This document shows positions 24,939 to 32,814 of a stretch of 54,220 nt of DNA, one piece after another. Under the pieces are notes generated by a model that was not told the DNA's origin, did not search any database, and was given only the letters and a program-made list of their open reading frames with translations. A program made the position numbers and the translations under genes. The stretch is from Chitinophagaceae bacterium. Its GTDB lineage: Bacteria > Bacteroidota > Bacteroidia > Chitinophagales > Chitinophagaceae. The DNA lies in the NCBI GenBank assembly GCA_025360525.1, contig JANYCA010000185.1, positions 1 to 54,220 of the forward strand, in the 5' to 3' direction. Every line of letters starts with the position of its first letter. Within the stretch, counting starts at the first letter, position 1.

Positions 24939-27518
24939 ATGGATCACCTGTCTTCTCGTGGCTTGCAGCAGTTTAAAAACCTGGTAGGCATTAAGTTTCA
25001 ATTATATAACAGCTTGTTTACCTCCCTCCCTTTTCATCGGATAGAAAAAACAGGTATTCTTTTATCACTGCTGCTAAATAATTGCGAAGAAGGTTATAAA
25101 AAAAAGCAAAGCCCTACACAAATAATTGAAGAGTTTTTTGCAAAACATACTACCTATCAACTCCCGCAGGAAAGGCTTGACTTACTATTTCGTTTTATTC
25201 AGTACATAGAACGGCAGGTGGTTTTATTTGATGCACTGGAAGATGCTTCCTTTAAAGAAGTAAATGATTTGGGTGGCGTAGGAACCTTAAAACACCTGGA
25301 GAGTGAAGTTTTACAAAACAACAAACAGGAGGAATTAAAAGAAAAGCTTAAAGGCTTTGCCATCAGGCTGGTATTAACGGCGCATCCTACACAATTTTAT
25401 CCTGGAGCCGTTTTAGGAATTATTAATGATCTATCCAAAGCGCTGTCGGATAACAATGCTGTACAAATAAATATGTACCTGCAGCAACTGGGTAAAACAC
25501 CTTTTTTTAAAAAACAAAAACCTACTCCGTACGATGAGGCCATGAACCTGATTTGGTACCTGGAAAATATATTTTATCCTGCCGCAGGCAGAATAATTTC
25601 TTTTTTAAAAAGCCAGTTTCCGGATGCAGTAGATGATAACAACCCGATTATAAACATGGGATTTTGGCCCGGCGGCGACAGAGATGGCAATCCATTTGTA
25701 AAAGCAGACACTACCTTAAAAGTGGCAGATGCTTTAAGGGGCGGCATCATCAAATCTTATTATCTTGAAATACGCAGGATAAAGCGCAGGCTTACCTTTG
25801 AAGGGGTTGATACTATTTTAAACAACCTGGAAATTGATTTGTACAACAATATTTTTATACCCGGAAAAAGAACAAATATTTCCAGAGAGGGCATCCTTGA
25901 TTCGCTCAATCAAATAAGGGAAATAATAATTTACAAACACAATAATTTATTTCTGCACCTGGTTGATAACCTTATTAATAAAGTGAAAGTTTTTGGACTT
26001 CACTTTGCATCGCTGGATGTAAGACAGGAAAGCACAATACACGGCAAGGCACTTAATTTAATTGCCACCACCACTGATGTAATTCCATCTGATTATCCAA
26101 ATCTGTCGTCAGTAGAAAAAATTAACCTGCTTACTTTAATAAAGGGCACAATTGAAAATATTGCAACAGACGATGCCGTAGTAGCAGATACCATTGCCTC
26201 CATGAAAGCCATTAAAAGTATCCAGGAATTTAATGGGGAAGCAGGTTGTAATCGCTACATCATCAGCCAGTGTAATAGCGCATTAAATGTACTGGAAGTA
26301 TATGGTCTGCTGTTGCTTAGCGGATGGGAAAAGGAAACGCTCACCGTGGATATTGTACCATTATTTGAAACAGTAGATGATCTTCAAAAAGCAGCTGAAG
26401 TTATGCAAACGCTTTATACCAATGAAGCGTATGCTACCCACCTTGTAGGTAGAAAACGCAGACAAACCATTATGCTTGGTTTTAGCGATGGCACCAAAGA
26501 TGGCGGCTACCTGATGGCCAACTGGAGTATTTATAAAGCCAAAGAAGAATTAACCGCTATTTCCAAACAATACGGTATTGAAGTAATATTTTTTGATGGC
26601 CGCGGCGGTCCCCCATCAAGAGGGGGTGGTAAAACACATAAGTTTTATGCTTCAATGGGACAAAACATTTCCAATAAAGAAATACAATTAACCGTACAGG
26701 GACAAACAGTTAGTTCCAACTTTGGAACGGTGGATGCTGCACAATTTAATATTGAGCAACTGCTGCATGCAGGTATATCAAACGACCTGTTTAATAACAG
26801 GGAAATTACCCTGGAAAAAGAGGAGGAAGAACTGTTGCAACTACTGGCCAATGCAAGTTTTATAAAATACAGCGCCCTAAAAAATCATCCTTATTTTACG
26901 GATTATTTATCGCAGGTGAGTCCTTTAAAATTTTACAGTGAAACCAATATTGGCAGCCGTCCGGCTAAGCGTGGCGGAGGCAGCACCATTTCGTTAAAAG
27001 ACCTAAGAGCTATTCCGTATGTTGGTGCATGGGCGCAACTTAAACAAATTGTAACAGGTTATTTTGGCGTAGGAACAGCGTTGAAAGAACTGGATAGCCA
27101 GGGGAAATTTGCCCAGGTAAAAGCACTGTATCAACATTCACTATTCTTTAAAACATTATTGGATAATTGTGAGATGTCAATGAAAAAATGTTTTTTCCCA
27201 CTAACTGAATTTTTGTCAAAAGATGAAAAGTATGGTGAGATATGGAACACCATTTACGATGAATATTTACTTACCAAAGAATATGTATTGAAGCTTTCTG
27301 ATAAAAATGAATTGATGAACGATTACCCTGTGGACCAGATATCCATAACAATGAGAGAAAGAATTGTAATGCCGTTACTTACTATTCAGCAATATGCAAT
27401 TATGAACATCCGGGAGATGGAAGATAACTTGTTGAATTCACCTTTAAAACCAACTTTTGAAAAGTTGGTAATGCGCTCGTCTTTTGGAATTATAAATGCG
27501 GGACGAAATTCTGCATAA
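24939..27518 (+). CDS. ppc: Phosphoenolpyruvate carboxylase
   Basis: Cytoplasmic enzyme (859 residues) that fixes bicarbonate onto PEP to give oxaloacetate, refilling the TCA cycle and feeding aspartate. Catalytic His149 is in VLTAHPTQFYPG; GFWPGGDRDGNPFVKADT (about 242-259) binds PEP/metal; FFDGRGGPPSRGGGKTH (about 552-568) carries the glycine-rich loop; SNIGSRPAKRGGG-like residues follow (seen as ETNIGSRPAKRGGG). It ends FGIINAGRNSA rather than the R/QNTG tail of proteobacterial PEPC, as seen in Bacteroidota forms. The start at 24939 matches family length; 24843 would add 32 residues of non-conserved leader. It is divergent from thrA, whose substrate aspartate derives from oxaloacetate. Confidence 0.95.
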   Translation: MDHLSSRGLQQFKNLVGIKFQLYNSLFTSLPFHRIEKTGILLSLLLNNCEEGYKKKQSPTQIIEEFFAKHTTYQLPQERLDLLFRFIQYIERQVVLFDALEDASFKEVNDLGGVGTLKHLESEVLQNNKQEELKEKLKGFAIRLVLTAHPTQFYPGAVLGIINDLSKALSDNNAVQINMYLQQLGKTPFFKKQKPTPYDEAMNLIWYLENIFYPAAGRIISFLKSQFPDAVDDNNPIINMGFWPGGDRDGNPFVKADTTLKVADALRGGIIKSYYLEIRRIKRRLTFEGVDTILNNLEIDLYNNIFIPGKRTNISREGILDSLNQIREIIIYKHNNLFLHLVDNLINKVKVFGLHFASLDVRQESTIHGKALNLIATTTDVIPSDYPNLSSVEKINLLTLIKGTIENIATDDAVVADTIASMKAIKSIQEFNGEAGCNRYIISQCNSALNVLEVYGLLLLSGWEKETLTVDIVPLFETVDDLQKAAEVMQTLYTNEAYATHLVGRKRRQTIMLGFSDGTKDGGYLMANWSIYKAKEELTAISKQYGIEVIFFDGRGGPPSRGGGKTHKFYASMGQNISNKEIQLTVQGQTVSSNFGTVDAAQFNIEQLLHAGISNDLFNNREITLEKEEEELLQLLANASFIKYSALKNHPYFTDYLSQVSPLKFYSETNIGSRPAKRGGGSTISLKDLRAIPYVGAWAQLKQIVTGYFGVGTALKELDSQGKFAQVKALYQHSLFFKTLLDNCEMSMKKCFFPLTEFLSKDEKYGEIWNTIYDEYLLTKEYVLKLSDKNELMNDYPVDQISITMRERIVMPLLTIQQYAIMNIREMEDNLLNSPLKPTFEKLVMRSSFGIINAGRNSA

Positions 27519-27605
27519 TTCCTGTGCCGTAGTTAGCGCTCAACCGGATCTATTAACGGATTACTCAAGGCAATGATAAGAAATATAAATATAATATAAA
27601 ACGAA

Positions 27606-27634
27606 CTGCGGAGCTGAAATCATCAGCGCCGCAG
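27606..27634. terminator. Imperfect hairpin between convergent genes
   Basis: CTGCGG-a-GCTG (27606-27616) pairs with CAGC-g-CCGCAG (27624-27634) between ppc and the fasciclin gene. On the minus strand a T-rich stretch (TTTTATATTATATTTATA) follows after a few bases, so it could end the fasciclin transcript. The plus-strand side lacks a T-run. Confidence 0.4.
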
Positions 27635-27661
27635 TATGAAACTATCAACCAACTACCTCGT

Positions 27662-28228
27662 CTATTTTGGAAGCAATACATGATCTATTACATGTATTAC
27701 ACCATTGCTTTGATGAACATCTGCAATGGTTACATAGGCTTTTCCACCTTTTTCATCTTGAATGGCTAATTTTTTGCCTTCCATAGTTAAGATAAGCGTA
27801 CCACCTGCAACAGTTGTAACGGATGCTTTGCCGTTACCTGCCTTTATCAACTTTGCCACATCCATTGAAGTGAATTTACCAGCCAACACATGGTAGGTTA
27901 ACACACCCGACAAAGCAGCTTTATTTTCTGGTTTAAGCAAGGTTGCAACTGTGCCATCTGGCAATAAATTAAAAGCTGCATTGGTTGGGGCGAATACGGT
28001 AAACGGGCCAGCACTTTGTAATGTTTCCACAAGGCCAGCAGCTTTTACAGCAGCTACCAGTGTGGTGTGATCTTTACTGTTAACAGCGTTACTTACAATG
28101 TCTTTAGAAGGATACATCGCTGCACCACCCACCATAACAGTTTTTTCTTTTGTCATGGTTTGTGCGAATGAATTGTTGCTTATAAAAACCACAGCAGCAG
28201 CCATCATCAGAATACTTAATTTTTTCAT
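27662..28228 (-). CDS. Exported fasciclin (FAS1) domain protein
   Basis: A 188-residue protein: signal peptide (LSILMMAAAVVFISNNSFAQ, cleaved near residue 23) and one FAS1 domain (about 42-188) with the two conserved boxes FTVFAPTNAAFNLLPDGTV and NGVIHVIDHVLLP plus the central LTYHVLAG. FAS1 proteins act in adhesion or matrix binding outside the cytoplasm. The ECF sigma/anti-sigma pair lies upstream on the same strand, separated by a terminator, and FAS1 genes are often found next to such pairs in Bacteroidota. A perfect -7 element (28260-28267) gives it its own promoter. Confidence 0.92.
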   Translation of the reverse strand: MKKLSILMMAAAVVFISNNSFAQTMTKEKTVMVGGAAMYPSKDIVSNAVNSKDHTTLVAAVKAAGLVETLQSAGPFTVFAPTNAAFNLLPDGTVATLLKPENKAALSGVLTYHVLAGKFTSMDVAKLIKAGNGKASVTTVAGGTLILTMEGKKLAIQDEKGGKAYVTIADVHQSNGVIHVIDHVLLPK

Positions 28229-28259
28229 GTTTAATTTTTAAATTTTATTAATTTATTTG

Positions 28260-28267
28260 CAAACATA
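28260..28267 (-). promoter_or_regulatory. Putative promoter -7 element of the fasciclin gene
   Basis: TATGTTTG on the minus strand, a perfect TAnnTTTG, about 31 nt before the ATG at 28228. No good -33 element was seen, so an alternative sigma factor is also possible. Confidence 0.4.
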
Positions 28268-28432
28268 TACGCAACTATTTAAAGATTGGATTTAGTGATC
28301 TCCGAATTTTTTGAAGGAAATTTTCCGGTAACTGGCGATGAATATTTTTGCTTAACCAAAAACGTTAAACACGGTTAAATGAATGAACAGTACTTACTTT
28401 TGAAAAAAAACGCTTTTGCTTTTCGCATAAAA

Positions 28433-28454
28433 AAACCAGCATTGCTGCTGGTTT
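28433..28454 (-). terminator. Terminator of the sigma/anti-sigma operon
   Basis: AAACCAGCA (28433-28441) and TGCTGGTTT (28446-28454) form a 9-bp stem with a 4-nt loop. On the minus strand the stem runs directly into TTTTTTT. It lies 23 nt past the anti-sigma stop. Confidence 0.9.
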
Positions 28455-28477
28455 AAAATATTTTACAGAAAACCTTT

Positions 28478-29284
28478 TTACATTTTACCCATTACATACA
28501 CCGGTCCCTCAGGCACTACACTCGGCTTCTCTTTTTTATCTTCCAGGGAAACAGCAAAAGCCTCTGCCCTGCCAAATGTTTTCATTTTTTGTATCCGGTA
28601 TTTACTGCCCTTTTCTGTTGATATTATCAAACCTGCATCTACCGGCTTACCATCTACAAACGCCCATAACTGGTATTGCTTATCTACTGGTGCATCCGGT
28701 AAATTACTGGCATCAATATAAACTTCGCCGGTAGTATTCTTCATCCAAAATATTTTTGCTGCTGCATCTGGCGCAGCTTCAAGGCCTGCTAAGGAAACCG
28801 GTAAACTATATTTACTTTGTACCACCTTCATATCGGCGGCCATATCATTGTTCTTTTCCTGCAGCCCGGCAAGTGCTTGTTGAATATTAACAAGTTGGCT
28901 TACTACGTTCTTATTGTTATTGTATAAAGAAACATTCACTGCAACACTTCCAATAAGTAAAAGCACTACTGCAGCGGCCATTTTTTTCCAGAAAGATGAA
29001 ATGCCAATTACATTAGAAGATTCTTCCCCGCTATTAAGAGGTATTATTTTAGCTGATTCCAGCTGATTAATTTTAGCAAAAATCTTTTCTTTTACAGAAG
29101 CGTCCGGCTGTATACTCTGAGACTGTGAATAAGCCTCCATACAAGTTTCTATCTGTGCAAGCTCATCTGCAACTTCTGTATATTGCCCAACCCATTGCTG
29201 AACTTGCATAGCTTCTTCAGCTGATGCCAGGCCAGTTGCGTACAACTCTAATAAACCAGATGATATAATTTCGTTACTATTCAA
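28478..29284 (-). CDS. RskA-type anti-sigma factor
   Basis: A 268-residue membrane protein. The cytoplasmic N-terminus (about 1-95, SSGLLELYATGLASAEEAMQ) would hold the sigma factor; one membrane helix follows (about 100-120, KKMAAAVVLLLIGSVAVNV), then a coiled coil (about 125-150) and a periplasmic anti-sigma-K/RskA domain (about 155-265) with VYIDASNLPDAPVDKQYQLW and FAVSLEDKK. Release usually needs regulated proteolysis or a periplasmic signal. It starts 1 nt after the sigma gene's stop, so it is translationally coupled. No zinc-binding HxxxCxxC motif is present, so it is not a ZAS type. Confidence 0.92.
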   Translation of the reverse strand: MNSNEIISSGLLELYATGLASAEEAMQVQQWVGQYTEVADELAQIETCMEAYSQSQSIQPDASVKEKIFAKINQLESAKIIPLNSGEESSNVIGISSFWKKMAAAVVLLLIGSVAVNVSLYNNNKNVVSQLVNIQQALAGLQEKNNDMAADMKVVQSKYSLPVSLAGLEAAPDAAAKIFWMKNTTGEVYIDASNLPDAPVDKQYQLWAFVDGKPVDAGLIISTEKGSKYRIQKMKTFGRAEAFAVSLEDKKEKPSVVPEGPVYVMGKM

Positions 29285-29285
29285 T

Positions 29286-29837
29286 TTACGTGTATTGTAT
29301 TTTCTTTCTTAATTCTAATATAGCCGTTCGCATTCTTGTTTTTACCGTACCCAACGGAATACCAAGCTGTTTTGAAATTTCATCCTGTGTATATCCAACA
29401 AAATAGGCTAGGTTGATGATGGACCGCTGATCTTCTTTTAGATTACCAACCTGTTTTCTTAAACCCATTGCATCAAATTTGTCGAGACCACCTTTTGCAT
29501 CCTCCAGACTACTTACGGAATTTTCATCTCCAGAGATTTTTTGTTGCTTTTTGAATGACTTGCTTCTAAGTGTATCTATCGTAAGGTTTCTTGTGATATT
29601 GAGCATCCAGGTAAAAAGACGTCCCTTAGTTTTATCATAATTTTCAAAGTTATTCCAAATTTTAACAAATGATTCCTGCAGAATATCTTCAGCAAGTTCA
29701 TTGTGTTCTACCATCTTTAAAATGACTGCATTTAGCGCCCCTGCATAGTTATCATACAAATACGAGAACGCTTGTTGATCTTTTTGCACCAACAAACCAA
29801 CCAGTTCTTCTTCGCTATATTTAATGGTATCTCTCAA
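29286..29837 (-). CDS. ECF-type RNA polymerase sigma factor
   Basis: A 183-residue sigma-70 family factor with regions 2 and 4 only. Region 2 is about 15-90 (FSYLYDNYAGALNAVILKM; AEDILQESFVKIWNNF; GRLFTWMLNITRNLTIDTLR) and region 4 about 120-180 (LKEDQRSIINLAYFVGYT; DEISKQLGIPLGTVKTR). It directs polymerase to its own regulon and is held by the membrane anti-sigma factor encoded 1 nt downstream. The fasciclin gene beyond the terminator is a reasonable target candidate, which is inference. Its own promoter is not clear. Confidence 0.94.
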   Translation of the reverse strand: MRDTIKYSEEELVGLLVQKDQQAFSYLYDNYAGALNAVILKMVEHNELAEDILQESFVKIWNNFENYDKTKGRLFTWMLNITRNLTIDTLRSKSFKKQQKISGDENSVSSLEDAKGGLDKFDAMGLRKQVGNLKEDQRSIINLAYFVGYTQDEISKQLGIPLGTVKTRMRTAILELRKKIQYT

Positions 29838-30150
29838 AAATTAATTTTTTTTTACGAAAATAAAGATTTTTATATTAATTACATTTCTATAGAATATTTT
29901 TCAACAAATTATTTGCTGTCCATCAGAAAAAGCGAAACAGGATAAAAATCCATCCATGTACCTGGTTTTATCAGAGCCCGTTTATTATTTACTTTTACAG
30001 CAAAAACACAAATGACACGGTCAATTATCATTAAAAAAAGTTGTAACAACTAAACAAGCTGATTGTTTGACTTATTAAAAATTTGTTAATCCTGAGAATA
30101 TAAATTTGCGCAATTTAAATGATCATTTCTATCACAGACATCCAAATAAA
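29838..30150. other. Divergent intergenic region with a plus-strand promoter element
   Basis: About 310 nt between the sigma gene and the acetyltransferase gene, AT-rich with no gene. TAAATTTG (30101-30108) is a perfect -7 element about 42 nt before the acetyltransferase ATG, with TTTG at 30082-30085 (15-nt spacing, shorter than usual). On the minus side only a one-mismatch element is seen. Confidence 0.45.
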
Positions 30151-30636
30151 ATGAATCCAATCAACATTAAGCTAATAGAAAAAGCAGATAATCCTGCACT
30201 TGCAACCATTATACGGGGAGCTTTAAAAGAATTTGGTGCCAATAGACCAGGCACCGTTTACTACGATGATAGCACCGATCACTTATTTGAATTATTTCAG
30301 CAGGAAAAAGCTGTGTACCATGTTGCAGAAATGAATGGACAAGTGGTTGGTGGTGCAGGTATTTTCCCTACTGAAGGATTGAATGAAGACACCTGCGAAC
30401 TGGTAAAAATGTATCTTTCCCCGGCTGTCAGGGGCTTGGGCGCAGGAAAAATGTTAATGAACCATTGTTTTGCTGCTGCAAAAGAAAAAGGATTTTTAAA
30501 ACTATATCTTGAAACAATGCCGGAACTTATTTTTGCTATACCCATGTATGAGAAATTTGGATTCACTTATTTAAAAGGGCCTTTGGGGAATAGTGGCCAC
30601 ACCGGCTGTGCTATATGGATGATTAAGGAGTTGTAA
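30151..30636 (+). CDS. GNAT-family N-acetyltransferase
   Basis: A 161-residue single-domain acetyltransferase. Acetyl-CoA motif A is LVKMYLSPAVRGLGAGKMLM (R/Q-x-x-G-x-G/A loop VRGLGAG) and motif B includes YLETMPELIFAIPMYEKFGF. The substrate is unknown; close relatives are annotated only as GNAT. The ATG at 30151 (MNPINIKLIEKADNPAL) is preferred over an upstream in-frame TTG at 30106, because the TTG overlaps the likely promoter element. Monocistronic; the next gene is convergent with no clear terminator between. Confidence 0.9.
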   Translation: MNPINIKLIEKADNPALATIIRGALKEFGANRPGTVYYDDSTDHLFELFQQEKAVYHVAEMNGQVVGGAGIFPTEGLNEDTCELVKMYLSPAVRGLGAGKMLMNHCFAAAKEKGFLKLYLETMPELIFAIPMYEKFGFTYLKGPLGNSGHTGCAIWMIKEL

Positions 30637-30699
30637 AAGTTATTGGGGGTGTCGCTTGGTTAGTTAGATGGGTTGAAAATTGTCTAAATAAATCCCCTT

Positions 30700-31323
30700 C
30701 TATTTATCAACTACTTCCACTTCATAAACCGGGCTAAATAAATACATTTTACCAGTAGCTACTTCAACACATTTTATACGTTTACGTAACTGCTCTATTT
30801 TTTTAAATATACGCCTGTCTTTTAAAACAAACTGACTACCGATGGGCAAAGTTTCTATCAAAGCAGTACCAGCCGGTTTCTCATCATATTTGTGCAACAC
30901 CCGCAGCAAAGATGTATCTGCACAACTGCTGGCAGCCGGGTTTTGAAGTGTATTCAATAAGGTCTTATAGATATCGTTCGGGAATATTTTTTGTAATAAA
31001 AACTGTGCTAAAATTTTACTGTACTCATTTTTCCATTCTGCTCCGTGGGCCATCACCCGATGACCAAACCGTTCGTAGGTAAAAAGATGGGCAAGTTCAT
31101 GTAGGAGGGTAATTAGAAAGGCATATTTATTAAGATTGCCATTTACGCTGATTCGATGATTTTTACCGGGGATGGAGTTTCGGTAATCACCCAAAACAGA
31201 TTTTCGTTCCCGTGTAATGGTAAGGTGTACTTTGTATTGCAGCAGGTAATGATTTACAGCTTCAAAACTCCCCTCAGGCAAATAGTCTTTTAATTGGTGC
31301 AGCGGCGCTTCCTGCTTAGGCAT
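30700..31323 (-). CDS. SprT-like zinc metallopeptidase
   Basis: A 207-residue cytoplasmic protein with the metal-binding motif HELAH (LLHELAHLFTYERFGHRVMAHGAEW), the following MAHGAEWK supplying the third ligand region, as in SprT/Spartan-like proteins. SprT relatives act on proteins, in eukaryotes on DNA-protein crosslinks; the bacterial role is not established. The C-terminal part (about 150-207) is a beta-rich segment with KMYLFSPVYEVEVVD and lacks an obvious CxxC zinc ribbon. Its start overlaps the stop of the upstream membrane-protein gene by 8 nt, so they are co-expressed. Confidence 0.85.
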   Translation of the reverse strand: MPKQEAPLHQLKDYLPEGSFEAVNHYLLQYKVHLTITRERKSVLGDYRNSIPGKNHRISVNGNLNKYAFLITLLHELAHLFTYERFGHRVMAHGAEWKNEYSKILAQFLLQKIFPNDIYKTLLNTLQNPAASSCADTSLLRVLHKYDEKPAGTALIETLPIGSQFVLKDRRIFKKIEQLRKRIKCVEVATGKMYLFSPVYEVEVVDK

Positions 31324-31711
31324 TGGATTGTTTATTCAATTTAGTAGCTACCAATACTTCTGCAGCAAGGTAAATGAGGTATAAAAACATGGCAGCAAGT
31401 ATCGTTCTTTTATTAAAACTTTCTTTAAATAAAAAGGCATATATAAAAACAGCAACAATACATATCCCCATTTTTATCATCATCCCCCCCATTACACTTC
31501 TTACAAATACATTGGGGTTACTGTTTTTCAGAGCCTTTTGTTGCATAAAAAAAGCTATCAGGGTAATTGTAAAAAACAATAAATTGGCAATAATTAAAAC
31601 TGTATTATTTAATCCCCACTTTGTTAAAAAATTTACTGCAAGAAGAAAAAACGAATTGAACATTATATAGATTAATATCACCGGCAACAAAACACTTCTT
31701 GATTTTTTCAT
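31316..31711 (-). CDS. Small four-helix membrane protein, AtpI-like topology
   Basis: A 131-residue protein with four predicted membrane helices (about 8-30, 36-56, 72-94, 100-122): VLLPVILIYIMFNSFFLLAV, VLIIANLLFFTITLIAFFM, MMIKMGICIVAVFIYAFLF, ILAAMFLYLIYLAAEVLVA. I do not recognise a named family. The helix layout and position downstream of a bactofilin resemble the small proteins found before the F1F0 ATP synthase genes in many Bacteroidota, but no atp genes are present here. It overlaps the SprT-like gene by 8 nt and starts 20 nt after the bactofilin stop, so it is part of a minus-strand operon. Confidence 0.65.
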   Translation of the reverse strand: MKKSRSVLLPVILIYIMFNSFFLLAVNFLTKWGLNNTVLIIANLLFFTITLIAFFMQQKALKNSNPNVFVRSVMGGMMIKMGICIVAVFIYAFLFKESFNKRTILAAMFLYLIYLAAEVLVATKLNKQSNA

Positions 31712-31731
31712 TAATACGCTTTTGTTAATCT

Positions 31732-32130
31732 TTATTTGTTCACCACATTGCCGAGCTCAACACTTAACTCAACAACATTAGCACCCATGTGACAACTGCC
31801 ATTAAATGTAGCAGTTGGCTCCACTTCTAATTTTCCTGCGTAAATTTCTCCTTCAATAATACTTCTACCACGCAATTGCAACAGCTCTTTTATTTTTAGC
31901 TGTCCGGTTACTTTACCTAAAATATCTGCCTGCAGGCCGTTAATGTCGCCCTCAACTGAGCCATCAGAGCCAATTAAAATTTTTGCTGTCGAACGCAGGT
32001 TACCAATCAAATTTCCGTCAATTCTAATATCGCCGTTACTTTCAATATCGCCGATAATGGTGGTACCTGCGCCAATGATGGTGGTGCTTCCTACTGGAGT
32101 GTCACTTGGTTTAGCTTTGGAGTTAAACAT
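31732..32130 (-). CDS. Bactofilin (polymer-forming cytoskeletal protein)
   Basis: A 132-residue protein with the bactofilin right-handed beta-helix (about 15-115): TTIIGDIESNGDIRIDGNLI, AKILIGSDGSVEGDINGLQA and LLQLRGRSIIEGEIYAGKLE. Bactofilins form nucleotide-free filaments at the membrane that position cell-wall enzymes and shape cells. In many bacteria the partner is an adjacent LytM/M23 peptidase; here the upstream gene (32317-32715) has the membrane part of such a protein but no peptidase domain. Length is normal. Confidence 0.93.
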   Translation of the reverse strand: MFNSKAKPSDTPVGSTTIIGAGTTIIGDIESNGDIRIDGNLIGNLRSTAKILIGSDGSVEGDINGLQADILGKVTGQLKIKELLQLRGRSIIEGEIYAGKLEVEPTATFNGSCHMGANVVELSVELGNVVNK

Positions 32131-32316
32131 ACATTGAATTTTAAAGGTTAGGTTTTAAATTTGATTTGGACTAAATAAAAATATGTTACAAGAAAAGAAA
32201 TTTTATCGACTTTCCACACAAAAGTTGTGTCTATTCCGGTAGATAATGCAAAACTTACCATGATAGGCGTCAACTACAACCCATGAATTATAAAAAACCG
32301 CGGCCTGCATCAAAAA

Positions 32317-32715
32317 CTATTCATCCGAGTTTTCCAGTTTTGGAATTTCCAGTTTATTGGTGTCTTTTTTCACAACACTACCTTCCAGCACTTTCTTCAA
32401 ATCATTTAAATACCGTTGCTTATATATGAGTGCATTTTCAATCGAATCAGTTTTAATTTTTAAATTTTTGAAATTCCTAACCTGTTTTGCGTTGCCATAG
32501 CCAACACCAGGCAGGTAATATTTTATTGGTGTAAATACTATTAAGGCAACTGTAAATACGGTAAGGATCACAAAAATACTACTGAGCATGATGTAAACAC
32601 TCAACCGGCTGAGACGAAACTTAACCACCTCCTCATAAGTATCTTCATTCATTACTACAAGGCGGTAACGATTTCTTAAACGTTTTAGTGTGCTATTGGC
32701 ATCTAACTTTGACAT
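32317..32715 (-). CDS. Membrane protein resembling the N-terminus of M23 peptidases, peptidase domain absent
   Basis: A 132-residue protein. The N-terminal cytoplasmic part LKRLRNRYRLVVMNEDTYEE is followed by one membrane helix (about 37-60, YIMLSSIFVILTVFTVALIV), FTPIKYYLPGVGYGN and a coiled coil (about 75-112). This is the layout at the N-terminus of the M23/LytM metallopeptidases often encoded beside Bacteroidota bactofilins. The protein ends at residue 132 (IPKLENSDE), and the 186 nt before the bactofilin gene contain no LytM remnant. It may anchor bactofilin to the membrane without cleaving peptidoglycan, or a peptidase domain was lost. It is divergent from the PorW-like gene. Confidence 0.6.
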   Translation of the reverse strand: MSKLDANSTLKRLRNRYRLVVMNEDTYEEVVKFRLSRLSVYIMLSSIFVILTVFTVALIVFTPIKYYLPGVGYGNAKQVRNFKNLKIKTDSIENALIYKQRYLNDLKKVLEGSVVKKDTNKLEIPKLENSDE

Positions 32716-32814
32716 GTGTTATATTGGATGTTAAAATTAAGAAACGCATGTCATTATAAGTGCTAATTGGTAAAAATATCCGATATTTAGCGGCATTATT
32801 CTAATTCATTACTC

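Noticed and set aside
26595..26635. GC-rich inverted run (GGTCCCCCATCAAGAGGGGGTGG) inside ppc as a repeat insertion
   Set aside because: It encodes the conserved glycine-rich active-site loop of PEPC, so it is native coding sequence.
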